From Candidatus Limivivens intestinipullorum (GTDB lineage: Bacteria > Bacillota > Clostridia > Lachnospirales > Lachnospiraceae): a DNA stretch of 64,000 nucleotides. Each line of letters starts with the position of its first letter. The first letter of the stretch is position 1. A program made the position numbers and the translations under genes. The notes under the pieces are model-generated. The model was given only the letters and a program-made list of their open reading frames with translations, was not told the DNA's origin and did not search any database. This document shows, piece by piece, positions 1 through 8,139 of this stretch. Location: assembly GCA_018711185.1 (NCBI GenBank), contig DVIQ01000110.1, forward strand, positions 27,165 through 91,164. The letters run 5' to 3'.

Positions 1-406
1 GAATGTGCTTGCTGGCCTGCATATGGGCCATCTCTCTGCCGCGGAAACGGAGGGTCACTTTAACCTTGTTTCCCTTCTGGATAAATTTTCTGGCGGAACC
101 GATTTTCGTATTCAGATCGTTCACATCAATGTTCGGTGAAAGGCGAACTTCTTTTATCTCAATGATTCTCTGCTTCTTCTTGGCTTCCTTTTCCTTACGG
201 GCCAGCTCGTAGCGGTATTTGCCGTAATCGATAATCTTGCACACCGGCGGTTTGGCCGTGGGGGCAATCTTCACCAGATCCAGCTCAGCCTCTCTCGCAA
301 TCTTCATAGCGTCCCTGGCGGACATAATGCCCAGTTGTTCTCCGTTTTCGCCGATCAGGCGAATCTCTTTGTCACGAATCTGCTCGTTAATCATTAATTC
401 GCTAAT
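1..406 (-). CDS. infC: Translation initiation factor IF-3, N-terminal part (cut by window edge)
   Basis: IF-3 binds the 30S subunit, keeps it apart from 50S and checks start-codon selection. The reading frame gives [14 protein letters not shown], then the basic linker and the start of the C-terminal domain, the conserved IF-3 layout; the 3' end lies beyond position 1. The start is chosen as ATT at 404-406: GGAGG (416-420) is 9 nt upstream of it, while the first in-frame ATG (392-394) is 21 nt from GGAGG, too far. An AUU start is the known autoregulated start of infC in several bacteria. The family operon infC-rpmI-rplT would continue to the left. Confidence 0.95.
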   Translation of the reverse strand, partial: MSELMINEQIRDKEIRLIGENGEQLGIMSARDAMKIAREAELDLVKIAPTAKPPVCKIIDYGKYRYELARKEKEAKKKQRIIEIKEVRLSPNIDVNDLNTKIGSARKFIQKGNKVKVTLRFRGREMAHMQASKHI

Positions 407-416
407 TGTAGTACAC

Positions 417-638
417 CTCCAAACATTCACTTCTCTCTAAAACTTCTTGATCAGATCCACCGAAGCGCCGGCATCCCGGCACACTCCAATCGTAAGGAAC
501 TATCGCGCAAAAAAAGAGTCGACAGAAGCTTTCTGTCCACCCACGCAAAAAACCCTCATAAATGGGAACCTATGAACCAGTAGTCACTCAGGCGTGCTAT
601 GGTGAGAGCGGACACTCTGCTTTCTTTTCCTTAACCTG
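417..638 (-). ncRNA. Long infC 5' leader, probably an L20-type autoregulatory leader
   Basis: About 220 nt of transcribed leader separate the promoter (643-671) from infC. It is rich in potential pairings, including arms GACAGA/TCTGTC around 521-537, followed 5 nt later on the minus strand by seven T residues (509-515), which resembles an intrinsic terminator. In Firmicutes, infC-rpmI-rplT operons are commonly controlled by an L20-binding leader with premature termination. The assignment rests on position and the terminator-like element; I did not recognise the L20 fold itself. Confidence 0.55.
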
Positions 639-642
639 AGTT

Positions 643-671
643 AGAATAACATAGATTCCCGCGATTGTCAA
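643..671 (-). promoter_or_regulatory. Sigma-A promoter of infC
   Basis: On the minus strand TTGACA (666-671) and TATTCT (643-648) are separated by exactly 17 nt. The -35 overlaps the end of the upstream ABC fragment. Confidence 0.8.
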
Positions 672-1043
672 TTACTTTTTCTTCAATTCCCCGTCTATCA
701 AATGGACAATTCTCCCGGCGTTCCGGGCTACAGAGAGGTCATGAGTAATCATAACGATGGTATTTCCCAATTCGTTCAGCCTTCTGAAAAGCTTCAGTAC
801 CTCCTGGCCGGAGCTCTGATCCAGCGCTCCGGTGGGTTCATCCGCCAGCAGAATTGCCGGCTCTCCCACAAGCGCTCTGGCTATGGCCACACGCTGCTGC
901 TGCCCTCCGGACAGTTCCCGGGGCCGGTGACGGATGCGCTCCGCCAGCCCCAGAAACTGAATGGTGTCCATGCTGGCCTCTCTGGCCTCTTCCAGAGACA
1001 TTCCCCGCATCAAAAGGGACGTAATAAATTGTTTTTTTGCGTG
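672..1043 (-). pseudogene. 5'-truncated MacB/LolD-type ABC transporter ATPase
   Basis: The frame encodes the C-terminal half of an ABC ATPase of the LolD/MacB export type: LSGGQQQRVAIARAL signature, ILLADEPTGALD Walker B and MITHD H-loop. The Walker A/P-loop half is absent. In frame, the homologous sequence begins near FITSLLMRGMS and is closed by TGA at 1044-1046, immediately next to the terminator of the upstream gene (1050-1092). A TTG at 1011-1013 could start a 113-residue remnant, but it has no P-loop and cannot be a working ATPase. The partner permease is not in the window. This looks like a deletion remnant. Confidence 0.8.
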
Positions 1044-1049
1044 TCACAC

Positions 1050-1092
1050 AAAAAAAACGCCGAAACCTTCAACATTTGAAGGCTCCGACGCT
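1050..1092 (-). terminator. Intrinsic terminator after the DUF1540 gene
   Basis: Arms 1058-1072 and 1076-1091 form a roughly 15-bp stem with a tight loop. On the minus strand it is followed by eight T (1050-1057). Confidence 0.9.
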
Positions 1093-1109
1093 TTTCTCTT
1101 CCCGTTCTA

Positions 1110-1436
1110 CTATCTTTCAGGCTGCTTCATCTGGAAGGTCGCGCATTCTGTCTGCTGGCAGCTGCAGGCGCTTGCTCCGGAAATTCCGATCTGCCCCGCC
1201 GCGCACTTGGAATTTTCATTAAACTGACAATGACAGGCCTTACATCCAACATCAATCGTCTGGCTGGGCGTGCCCATGGAATTCATACCGCCCATCTCCG
1301 TTCTGGCCTTAAAGCTTTCGCAGCAGGTCTCGCGGGCGTTCTGGGCCTCCTGGCCGCCCACCATAATATCGCCCTTGCTGCAGTACTGCCCATTGTTGTA
1401 GACACAGGTCATTGCGGAACATACTAAATATGGCAT
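1110..1436 (-). CDS. DUF1540 domain protein (cysteine-rich, two repeats)
   Basis: A 108-residue soluble protein with two cysteine-rich DUF1540 repeats. The first is MPYLVCSAMTCVYNN through CCESF; the second is IDVGCKACHCQFNE through CSCQQTECATF. The spaced CxxxxC/CxC patterns suggest metal binding. The family is widespread in clostridia and has no defined function. The start at 1434-1436 has GGAGG 7 nt upstream; a longer open frame to 1601 has no ribosome-binding site and would run into the ABC permease. Monocistronic, ended by the terminator at 1050-1092. Confidence 0.85.
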   Translation of the reverse strand: MPYLVCSAMTCVYNNGQYCSKGDIMVGGQEAQNARETCCESFKARTEMGGMNSMGTPSQTIDVGCKACHCQFNENSKCAAGQIGISGASACSCQQTECATFQMKQPER

Positions 1437-1554
1437 AATACTGCCTCCTTTCTTCAAGGCCGGAATCCCGCCGTCAGGACAGGCTGTCCGGCTCTTATCC
1501 ACAGTATCTGCCGTTTTTTTATTTTTTATTCGTAATTGTTCCGTATCTTCACAG

Positions 1555-3639
1555 TTACGATTCGAAGGCCCGGCGGATGCAGTCCGGAAGCTCCTCCTCA
1601 ATCAGATAAAAGCTGCTGAACTGCTGAAAATTATCAAAAGAAACATATACGCTGTAGTATTTATTCTGAGATGTTCTCACCGAATAATCCACAACGGTAC
1701 TTTTTGAAAAATCCAGAGACGCCGCGATTTCCTCAATATCCGTTCTTGCCGTAAAAAGCTTATTTCCCTGATACGTTTCCTCGATCATATAGACATCCTG
1801 GGAATCCCCATAAGAAGTGGAATCGAGAACACCGTAAACCTCTATGCTCTCTATCTGGGAAGCGTCAATGCTCTCCGGGAACTGAATGCCGATCTCCGCC
1901 AAAATCGCCTGTGTCCTGGTAAAGCTCTTTAAAACAGGGTACGGACCGTCCAGCATCAGATTCCGGTCTTCCATTGACTCGCCGCAGTAGAAGGTCAGCA
2001 TCCCCACCAGATCCTCCCCTGAAATATCGCTGAAGCTGACGCTTTTGAGTTCTTCCTTGTACGCTTCCAGCAGTCTTTCTCTCAGATCCGCCTGCATTCG
2101 GATCATAGAGCCATAGCCATACAGCCCGCAGCTCTCAACGCCAAAATAGATTTCCTCGGGCATATCGTAAATAGCGAATAAGCTTTCTTTGTATGTCTCA
2201 TTGTCAAAGAGCTGGTCCATCTGCTCCGTATAAACGTCTGCGTCCACTACATAGGTGCGGTATACTCTTCTGCCGTCCTCAAGGGAGAGCAAAAGATCCA
2301 CGGAGACGCCCTCAGAATGAACGCTGTCCGCATTCTCCACCCCGCTTTGGGCCATGGCGTAAATAGGCGCCGCATCTTCGAGCAGATGTTCATCTAAATA
2401 CTCCTTCTGGTCTCCGATCCATGTAAGCTCACCGTTTTCACAGAGCGCGCGGCTGTTCAGTTCCTGCTGATACAAGCTTGCGGAAACCACCTGATCCTCC
2501 GCGGGAAGATAGGCATCATATCCAATCCAATCAAACCGGAACATGCATCCCAGCAAAAGAGATCCGGCCAAAACGCCCAGGAGGGGCATCTTTCTTCTGA
2601 AAATCTCCCGAATATCCAGATAATAAATAAAATCCAGCACTGCGCACACAATCACCGCGCACAGAGCGATTCCGCAGAAAAACCAAATATCCTGCTGCGT
2701 TTTAGCCAGTTCCATGACAAAAAGACCAATCCCCAGGGACGCCGGTATCCCGATCAGAAATTTCAAAGGAATCTCCAGCAGAGGAAAGGCAATGGAATGA
2801 CCAGCCATTTCTGTTTTTCTTTTTTTATACAGGTACAGATCCAGCAGAAGCAGAGCGGCAATCACAACCAGCAGCAGAAGCAGCCGGAAGCCTGGAAAGC
2901 CTTCCCCTGCAAAATAGTCTGCCATGCCGTTTTCCACATCCAGACAGATACCCGCCGGAGAAGTGCGCAGGCCCCATTCTTCCGACCACGCGTCAATTCC
3001 ATAGGTGGTAAAGAAGTTTCTTGACAGTCCTGTTTTTAAAAGCGTACAGAGGGGGCCCAGAAACATCAGTACAGGAAATGCCAGCATGGATACAATTAAT
3101 TTCCCCGTCAGCATCACCCCGAGTACCGCCACTCCGTAAAATACCACGTAATACAGCATATGGACCACATACGCTTCCATGATCCGTCCCGTATCCCCTG
3201 CCCGCGCAAGCCCTGCCATATGACCGATGGCCGTACACAAGAAAGTGCTGAGCAGATATGGAACGCCCGCCGTCAGCACGCCGGAAAAAAACTGAATGGC
3301 AAACATCCGTCCTCTCTTCACCGGCAGGCTGTGAAAAAAATCCAGCTTTTCCGTGGAGTGCACATAGTAAAAACCGGAAAGTCCCGCCAGAAACGCGATG
3401 ACGCACAGCACCAGAATCGGCAGGCCCTGTGGGTCAAAGCTGACGTTCTGAATATAGACCTCCCGAAGCGTCTCCTCCGTAATCTGTTCCAGCGCTAAAA
3501 GCTCTCTCTGGGCATCCAGCCTTAAAAGGAGCTGGACCGGAAGCAGCAGAAAAAGCCCTAGAAAGCTTAACGCTACCAGCCAGCTTCTCCATTTGATGTC
3601 TTCCTTCAGAAGTCTAACCCATGAAATCTTTGATCCCAT
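1555..3639 (-). CDS. ABC transporter permease (YtrC/D-like, large extracytoplasmic region)
   Basis: A 694-residue membrane protein, the permease of a three-gene GntR-ATPase-permease operon. Hydrophobic segments lie near residues 21-40, 68-90, 108-135, 150-195 and 255-275, with further segments to about residue 390. A long mostly soluble C-terminal region of roughly 300 residues follows and probably faces outside. The start at 3637-3639 is supported by GGAGG 9 nt upstream and overlaps the 3' end of the ATPase gene by 26 nt, indicating translational coupling; the frame is open further upstream without a ribosome-binding site. Substrate unknown. YtrABCDEF-type systems in Bacillus respond to cell-wall antibiotics, but a similar role here is inference. 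Confidence 0.8.
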   Translation of the reverse strand: MGSKISWVRLLKEDIKWRSWLVALSFLGLFLLLPVQLLLRLDAQRELLALEQITEETLREVYIQNVSFDPQGLPILVLCVIAFLAGLSGFYYVHSTEKLDFFHSLPVKRGRMFAIQFFSGVLTAGVPYLLSTFLCTAIGHMAGLARAGDTGRIMEAYVVHMLYYVVFYGVAVLGVMLTGKLIVSMLAFPVLMFLGPLCTLLKTGLSRNFFTTYGIDAWSEEWGLRTSPAGICLDVENGMADYFAGEGFPGFRLLLLLVVIAALLLLDLYLYKKRKTEMAGHSIAFPLLEIPLKFLIGIPASLGIGLFVMELAKTQQDIWFFCGIALCAVIVCAVLDFIYYLDIREIFRRKMPLLGVLAGSLLLGCMFRFDWIGYDAYLPAEDQVVSASLYQQELNSRALCENGELTWIGDQKEYLDEHLLEDAAPIYAMAQSGVENADSVHSEGVSVDLLLSLEDGRRVYRTYVVDADVYTEQMDQLFDNETYKESLFAIYDMPEEIYFGVESCGLYGYGSMIRMQADLRERLLEAYKEELKSVSFSDISGEDLVGMLTFYCGESMEDRNLMLDGPYPVLKSFTRTQAILAEIGIQFPESIDASQIESIEVYGVLDSTSYGDSQDVYMIEETYQGNKLFTARTDIEEIAASLDFSKSTVVDYSVRTSQNKYYSVYVSFDNFQQFSSFYLIEEELPDCIRRAFES

Positions 3640-4516
3640 AGCCGGCCACCTCCATTTCACTGATAAAAATTTCTTCCAGAGACAGCGGAAGAATCTCGGA
3701 AAAGATCGGTTTTTTATCTTCAATGCACATATAAATTTCCTGCCGCGTTCCTCTGGCGATCACCGTCAGAAGCGAACCTCTCTTTTCCCATCGGACAATA
3801 TCCAGTTCCTTTTGCACCGCTGCCTCCTTCACCGGATCCTGAAATACGCATTGGATCTTATGGATATGAAATTTCATATCCTCGATTTCCTTTGACAGCA
3901 GAATACCGCCCTTATGGAGAAGACCGATGTGGTCACAGATATCATCCAGTTCCCTGAGATTGTGAGAGGCAATGACCGGCGTAAATTTCCGGTTCTGAAT
4001 CTCCTCGGCAAAAATGCGCTTTACCGCCTGACGCACCACCGGATCCAGCCCGTCGAAGGTCTCGTCGCAGAACAGATACTTGGTTCCCGTGCAGATGCCA
4101 AGCAAAATCGAAATCTGTTTTTTCATGCCCTTGGAAAAAGCGGAGATTTTCCTCCTCCGTTCAAGATGAAATTTGTCCAAAAGCTGATAAAACCGTTCAA
4201 AATCAAATCCCGGATAGACCACTCCGTAGTACTCCGCCATAGTCTTGGCTGTGGCGTTTGGAAAAAAATAAGCGGTGTCCGACAGGAAACAAAGCTTTGC
4301 CTTCGCGGAAGGATTCTCATAGACGGATTCCCCGTCGATCAGCACCTGGCCGCTGTCAGCCTCCAAAACGCCGCTCAGAATACGCAGGAGCGTACTTTTT
4401 CCGGCGCCGTTTGTCCCGACCAGGCCAAAGATGCTTCTCTCCTGAATCGTCGCCACAATATTGTCCAGCGCTTTTTTCCCATGGAAATATTTGTTTACAT
4501 TGTTTATTTCGATCAC
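3614..4516 (-). CDS. ABC transporter ATP-binding protein (YtrB-like)
   Basis: A 300-residue ATPase with Walker A GTNGAGKST (about residues 34-42), a degenerate signature SKGMKKQ, Walker B YLFCDETFDGLD and the switch His in VIASHNLRELD. Its length and C-terminal extension match the YtrB/EcsA group of two-component exporters. The start is GTG (4514-4516), preceded at 7 nt by a G-run formed by the Gly codons at the end of the GntR gene. The next gene (permease) overlaps its 3' end. Regulated with the operon by the GntR protein at 4520-4885. Confidence 0.88.
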   Translation of the reverse strand: MIEINNVNKYFHGKKALDNIVATIQERSIFGLVGTNGAGKSTLLRILSGVLEADSGQVLIDGESVYENPSAKAKLCFLSDTAYFFPNATAKTMAEYYGVVYPGFDFERFYQLLDKFHLERRRKISAFSKGMKKQISILLGICTGTKYLFCDETFDGLDPVVRQAVKRIFAEEIQNRKFTPVIASHNLRELDDICDHIGLLHKGGILLSKEIEDMKFHIHKIQCVFQDPVKEAAVQKELDIVRWEKRGSLLTVIARGTRQEIYMCIEDKKPIFSEILPLSLEEIFISEMEVAGYGIKDFMG

Positions 4517-4519
4517 CGT

Positions 4520-4885
4520 TCATCCCCCCCCATAAAGGTGCCTGACATAGTCCACCATCTCTTCTCTGGTTATGCCAAGCTGCTTTCCCTCTTCCACAAG
4601 GTTCTTCAGCATTTTGTAGCAGGCATCCCTGCGCCGCTCTTCCATATCCGAAAGCTGGCAGACAAAGTTCCCCCTGCCTTTCACTGGATAGATCAGGCCC
4701 TCCTGTTCCAGACAGGCATAAGCCTTTTGAATCGTGTTCGGATTAATGGAAAGCTCAACGGCCAGGGAACGGACGGAGGGAAGCTGCGTCTGCGGCTTTA
4801 CCGCCCCGCTTAAAATCATAGCTTCCACGCGATCCGCGATCTGTTCATATATGGGCTTCCGGTTTTGATAATCAATGGTTATCAT
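4520..4885 (-). CDS. GntR-family transcriptional regulator, YtrA subfamily
   Basis: A 121-residue regulator with an N-terminal winged helix-turn-helix (PSVRSLAVELSINPNTIQKA, about residues 36-55) and only a short C-terminal dimerisation tail, which is typical of the YtrA subfamily. It is the first gene of the operon with the ABC ATPase and permease, and probably represses it through the inverted repeat at 4927-4955. The C-terminus is written by a run of eight G on the minus strand (4524-4531), a place where slippage could alter the last residues. Confidence 0.9.
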   Translation of the reverse strand: MITIDYQNRKPIYEQIADRVEAMILSGAVKPQTQLPSVRSLAVELSINPNTIQKAYACLEQEGLIYPVKGRGNFVCQLSDMEERRRDACYKMLKNLVEEGKQLGITREEMVDYVRHLYGGG

Positions 4886-4926
4886 TTCGGTTTCCTTTCC
4901 GAAAGTAATTTTCGAGCGAATAAAAC

Positions 4927-4955
4927 AGAGTGTATTATTCCAGATAATACACTCT
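4927..4955. promoter_or_regulatory. Operator-like perfect inverted repeat (YtrA-type)
   Basis: AGAGTGTATTAT (4927-4938) and ATAATACACTCT (4944-4955) are perfect 12-bp arms with a 5-nt centre. It sits just downstream of the -10 of the GntR operon promoter, where a bound repressor would block initiation. Confidence 0.8.
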
Positions 4956-4956
4956 A

Positions 4957-4985
4957 TTTATAGCACAGGCCTGTTTCCCAGGCAA
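4957..4985 (-). promoter_or_regulatory. Promoter of the GntR-ABC operon
   Basis: Minus-strand TTGCCT (4980-4985) and TATAAA (4957-4962), spaced by 17 nt, directly upstream of the inverted repeat at 4927-4955. Confidence 0.65.
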
Positions 4986-5047
4986 GCGGATTAAGCGGAT
5001 CTTAAGAAACTACCGTAATAATTTACCTTTTCCCTGTTCCTTCCGCA

Positions 5048-5998
5048 TCAAAGGGTAATCGGATCCCGCAGAAAAATCGGGTTGCTCCAGGCAACTCTTC
5101 CTTTGTGGTCAACCACCTCTGCCCGCACGTATTTCTCTTCTCCGCAAAGCTTCATCTCACCGCGGCAAAAGGTTTCGTCCCCTCTGGCCACGATGGAATG
5201 GCCGAACGTTTCATAGGTTACGAAATGAATTTCCCGCGCCTCGGAACACGCGATCTTCGCAAGGCCGTCCTCCACATAGAATTCATAGATTTCCGGCCCG
5301 CTGGAAGAATAGAAGTTTCCTTCTTTCAGCGCCGCGGTAATCGCCTCAATGGTCAGTTCGCCCGCGTTGACCATAACCCAGCCGCCGCAGTAATCATCCT
5401 GACCAAAGTGGGCGTCGTCGGTAGCTACTCCCCAGACCTTTCTTCCCCGCCTGAGCAGGGAATCCCAATAGTCGATGGACAGACCGGTACGGCTGTCCAC
5501 ATCCCCGCTGTAGTTGTAGATCTCCATCGCGCAGAACCCCTCTAAGTCCACAAAGTCGGAAAGCTCCATCCGTGACCAGTTGGGGTGGTTAAAGATTACC
5601 AGGTTGTTGGCCGCCAGGGCCTCGTCAATAATAGACTGAACCGAAGCCAGTCCTTCCCATTTTTTTACCGGGAAATGCTGCTGATGGCAAAATCCGTTCT
5701 CTCTTGTGGCCTCTTCTCCTGCCCCATGCTGTCCGATCCCCAATAAGTGATAAATCCGGAGAGGTTCCGGTTTTTCGCAGGAAAACTCCACTCCGGGAAG
5801 GATCAGGAAATTCTCACGGTTCAGTTCCTGGTTATCGGTATAGTACTCATGTTCAGTAAAAGAGACGAACTGATAACCGTGATCCGCATAGACCTTTGCC
5901 GTCTCTGTCGGGGATTTTCTCCCGTCCGAATTGGTGGAATGGAGATGAAGATTCCCCTTATACCAATTTCCATCTGTCTTTAAGCCCAGTCGTTTCAT
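5048..5998 (-). CDS. PHP-domain metal-dependent phosphoesterase
   Basis: A 316-residue cytoplasmic protein with the PHP metal motifs in order: NLHLHSTNSDGR (HxH, about residues 15-26), SFTEHEYY, LPGVEFSCEK, IFNHPNW and ATDDAHF. This is the trinuclear metal set of stand-alone PHP phosphoesterases; candidate substrates are nucleotide or sugar phosphates, not resolvable from sequence. The start (5996-5998) has AGGAG 7 nt upstream. Neighbouring genes do not suggest a pathway. Confidence 0.85.
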   Translation of the reverse strand: MKRLGLKTDGNWYKGNLHLHSTNSDGRKSPTETAKVYADHGYQFVSFTEHEYYTDNQELNRENFLILPGVEFSCEKPEPLRIYHLLGIGQHGAGEEATRENGFCHQQHFPVKKWEGLASVQSIIDEALAANNLVIFNHPNWSRMELSDFVDLEGFCAMEIYNYSGDVDSRTGLSIDYWDSLLRRGRKVWGVATDDAHFGQDDYCGGWVMVNAGELTIEAITAALKEGNFYSSSGPEIYEFYVEDGLAKIACSEAREIHFVTYETFGHSIVARGDETFCRGEMKLCGEEKYVRAEVVDHKGRVAWSNPIFLRDPITL

Positions 5999-6390
5999 AA
6001 GTATTCTCCTCGTTTTCTCTTTCTTAACTCTGAAAGTCCGCCGCCGAATAGGCGGCATATATTCAGGGATGCCAAATACGCCCGCCGGATTTTTTTCGGA
6101 ACGGCGGTACGTTTACCCCGCGGGCGTATGCAGGTTTCCTCTGTATTTCCAATTTCTTTAGAAATTTTTAGATTTTCTTTTGTTAATGGACACAAAGTAC
6201 TCACAGACTCCTGATAGGATAAGAGTTACAAAGCGATACCGCTTTTTTACATATATTTCTCTCTTTCCTGGAGATATTGCGATAAAGGCTCTGCACCGGC
6301 CGAATCCGCGTATCTCCTTTTTTATTCCCGTGAGCAACGAGCCAAGCGCGCCGCTTAGGCGCATACATTCAGGGATGGCTTGCGCGGCTT
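5999..6390. other. Gene-free stretch with two hairpin repeats and a terminator
   Basis: Between the PHP gene and the M20 gene. It holds two similar units, each a 5-bp stem with a 5-nt loop followed by ATAYATTCAGGGATG (6041-6071 and 6348-6377). There is a 10-bp inverted repeat ATACGCCCGC/GCGGGCGTAT (about 6078-6128). A plus-strand terminator-like structure has arms GGAGATA/TATCTCC followed by TTTTTT (about 6270-6323). The motif shared with 55482-55509 follows it. No convincing ORF. Confidence 0.6.
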
Positions 6391-7506
6391 CTACTCCGGA
6401 TCCGATATCAGCGCTTCCAGGATTTTCGCCACCTGCTCCATTTCCTCCCCGGTCGTATATTCCTGAAGGGAATGGGCTCTGTGCATGGCGGAAGCCAGGA
6501 CCACTCCCGTAATCCCATGTTCCGAAAGTCTGTGCTGATCGCTTCCTCCCAGGGTATTTGAAAGGACGCAGGGAACGTTTGCCGCGGCGCAGGCTCTCTG
6601 GTAGCGCCGCACCACCGGATGCGCTTCCGGCGTCTCATACGCGCGGAATAAAAGCTCTTCCCGGAACTGGGCGCTTCCGCCCGCTTCCTCCGCCTCTTTT
6701 GCGAACAGCTCCCGGATTTTCCCAATCTCCGCTTCCAGGGACTCATGCTTTAAGCTGCGCACCTCTCCCTGAAGGACGCAGGTATCCGGCACCACATTGG
6801 TGGCGAAGTCCGCCCGTATGCTCCCCACATTCACTGTCGTATCCGCATCCGCGTGCCCCAGCTTCAGCTTCGCCACTCCTCTGGCGGCGATCTGCACGGC
6901 GTGAATGCCCAGTTCCGGAGAAAAGCCCGCGTGGGCCGCTCTTCCGTGTATGGTCACGGTAAAAACCGCCAGGGACGGAGCTTTCAGGGCCGCCGTGCCC
7001 ACAGGACCGCTCAGATCCGGCACATAGGACTGGCGGGCGCGCAGTTTTTCAAAGGCAAAGGCCCTGCTCCCCATAAGATGGCGCTCCTCAGCAATGGTAA
7101 AGAGAAGCTCCAGATCCCGGACGGGCCGTTCCTCTTCCTGCGCTCTGGTCAGCGCCTCCAAAAGAGCCGCCACCGCCGCCAGATCATCCGCTCCAAGCAC
7201 CGTATCCCCGGCGCCGGTAATCCTTCCATCCTCGTGAAACACTGCCCGTTTTCCCATTGCCGGGTCCACGGTATCCATGTGCATGGAAAACAAAAGAGGC
7301 TCTCCGGGCAGGCTGCCGCTGCGGCGGGCCAGCAGATTCCCGCAGTTTCCTCCCGTCTTTTCTCCCGCGTCGTCCTCCTCCACCGAAAAGCCCAGGCCAA
7401 GAAGTCGCTCTTTCAGATAATCGGCCACCTGCCGCTCTCCATAGGAAGGAGAGTCGATGGCCACCAGCCTGGCAAATTCCTGTGTCATTCTCTCTGTGCT
7501 CATCAT
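6391..7506 (-). CDS. M20-family metallopeptidase, peptidase T-like
   Basis: A 371-residue cytoplasmic zinc aminopeptidase-type protein. Visible metal and catalytic motifs: FSMHMDTVDP (His-x-Asp), GADDLAAV (bridging Asp), FTIAEERHLMGS (catalytic Glu pair), VPDLSGPVG and a C-terminal AMHRAHSLQEYT. An insertion domain (about residues 185-295) matches the M20 dimerisation domain. PepT-like members cleave tripeptides or related substrates; specificity is not decidable here. The gene is 8 nt downstream of the TIGR01440 gene and likely co-transcribed with it. Either of two consecutive ATG codons may be the start, with GGAGG just upstream. Confidence 0.87.
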   Translation of the reverse strand: MMSTERMTQEFARLVAIDSPSYGERQVADYLKERLLGLGFSVEEDDAGEKTGGNCGNLLARRSGSLPGEPLLFSMHMDTVDPAMGKRAVFHEDGRITGAGDTVLGADDLAAVAALLEALTRAQEEERPVRDLELLFTIAEERHLMGSRAFAFEKLRARQSYVPDLSGPVGTAALKAPSLAVFTVTIHGRAAHAGFSPELGIHAVQIAARGVAKLKLGHADADTTVNVGSIRADFATNVVPDTCVLQGEVRSLKHESLEAEIGKIRELFAKEAEEAGGSAQFREELLFRAYETPEAHPVVRRYQRACAAANVPCVLSNTLGGSDQHRLSEHGITGVVLASAMHRAHSLQEYTTGEEMEQVAKILEALISDPE

Positions 7507-7514
7507 CTCTCCTC

Positions 7515-8090
7515 CTACAGCAGCGCTTCGTTGTAGCGGGCCCGTTCCCCGCCCACAAATTTCGGTCTGGTCCTGGCGCAGACCACCCTGGCCGCGCCCA
7601 CGTTTTTCTGGGCCGTGCGCACCGGAACCGCCACCCTGCGCAGATGCATCCCGATCAGGGTATCCCCAATGTCGATCCCGGCCGCCGCCTGGACGCGCTC
7701 CACCGCCACAGGGTCCTCAAATCCCTGGTATGCCGCCGTGGCAAAGGAACCGCCTCCTTTCAGCCAGGGGATTACGTTGACCTCCTCAAGGCCGTATTTT
7801 TCTGCCGCTTCCCGCTCCACAATCAGCGCCCTGTTCAGGTGTTCACAGCACTGGGCCGCCAGATACAGGCCATGCTCCTTCAGCACGCCCCATATTCCCA
7901 AAAAAACCGCCTGTCCGATCTCCCCGCTGGAATGGGTGCCGATTTTCTCCGCACCGATCTCGCTGCTGGAGCATCCCACAACCACCAGGCTTCCCCTTGT
8001 AAGCCGCGCCTGCTCCAAAAGCTGCTCCGCTGCCAGAGCCGCCTCCTGACGGATTGTTGCAAGCGCTTCTGTTTCCCTGTATTCCATCAT
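7515..8090 (-). CDS. TIGR01440/DUF436 family protein (YwlG-like)
   Basis: A 191-residue protein matching the TIGR01440 (DUF436) family in full: VVVGCSSSEIGAEKIGTHSS near the N-terminus, QCCEHLNRALIVE in the middle and a C-terminal IGDTLIGMHLRRVAVPVR block. Function is unknown. The start is taken as ATG at 8088-8090, 5 nt after GGAGG; the next ATG, one codon later, is equally possible. Probably an operon with the M20 peptidase. Confidence 0.85.
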   Translation of the reverse strand: MMEYRETEALATIRQEAALAAEQLLEQARLTRGSLVVVGCSSSEIGAEKIGTHSSGEIGQAVFLGIWGVLKEHGLYLAAQCCEHLNRALIVEREAAEKYGLEEVNVIPWLKGGGSFATAAYQGFEDPVAVERVQAAAGIDIGDTLIGMHLRRVAVPVRTAQKNVGAARVVCARTRPKFVGGERARYNEALL

Positions 8091-8139
8091 TTCCGCCTCC
8101 ACGCGTCATCCCGGCCGGCTTGTCCGTCCAGTCTGGCGT

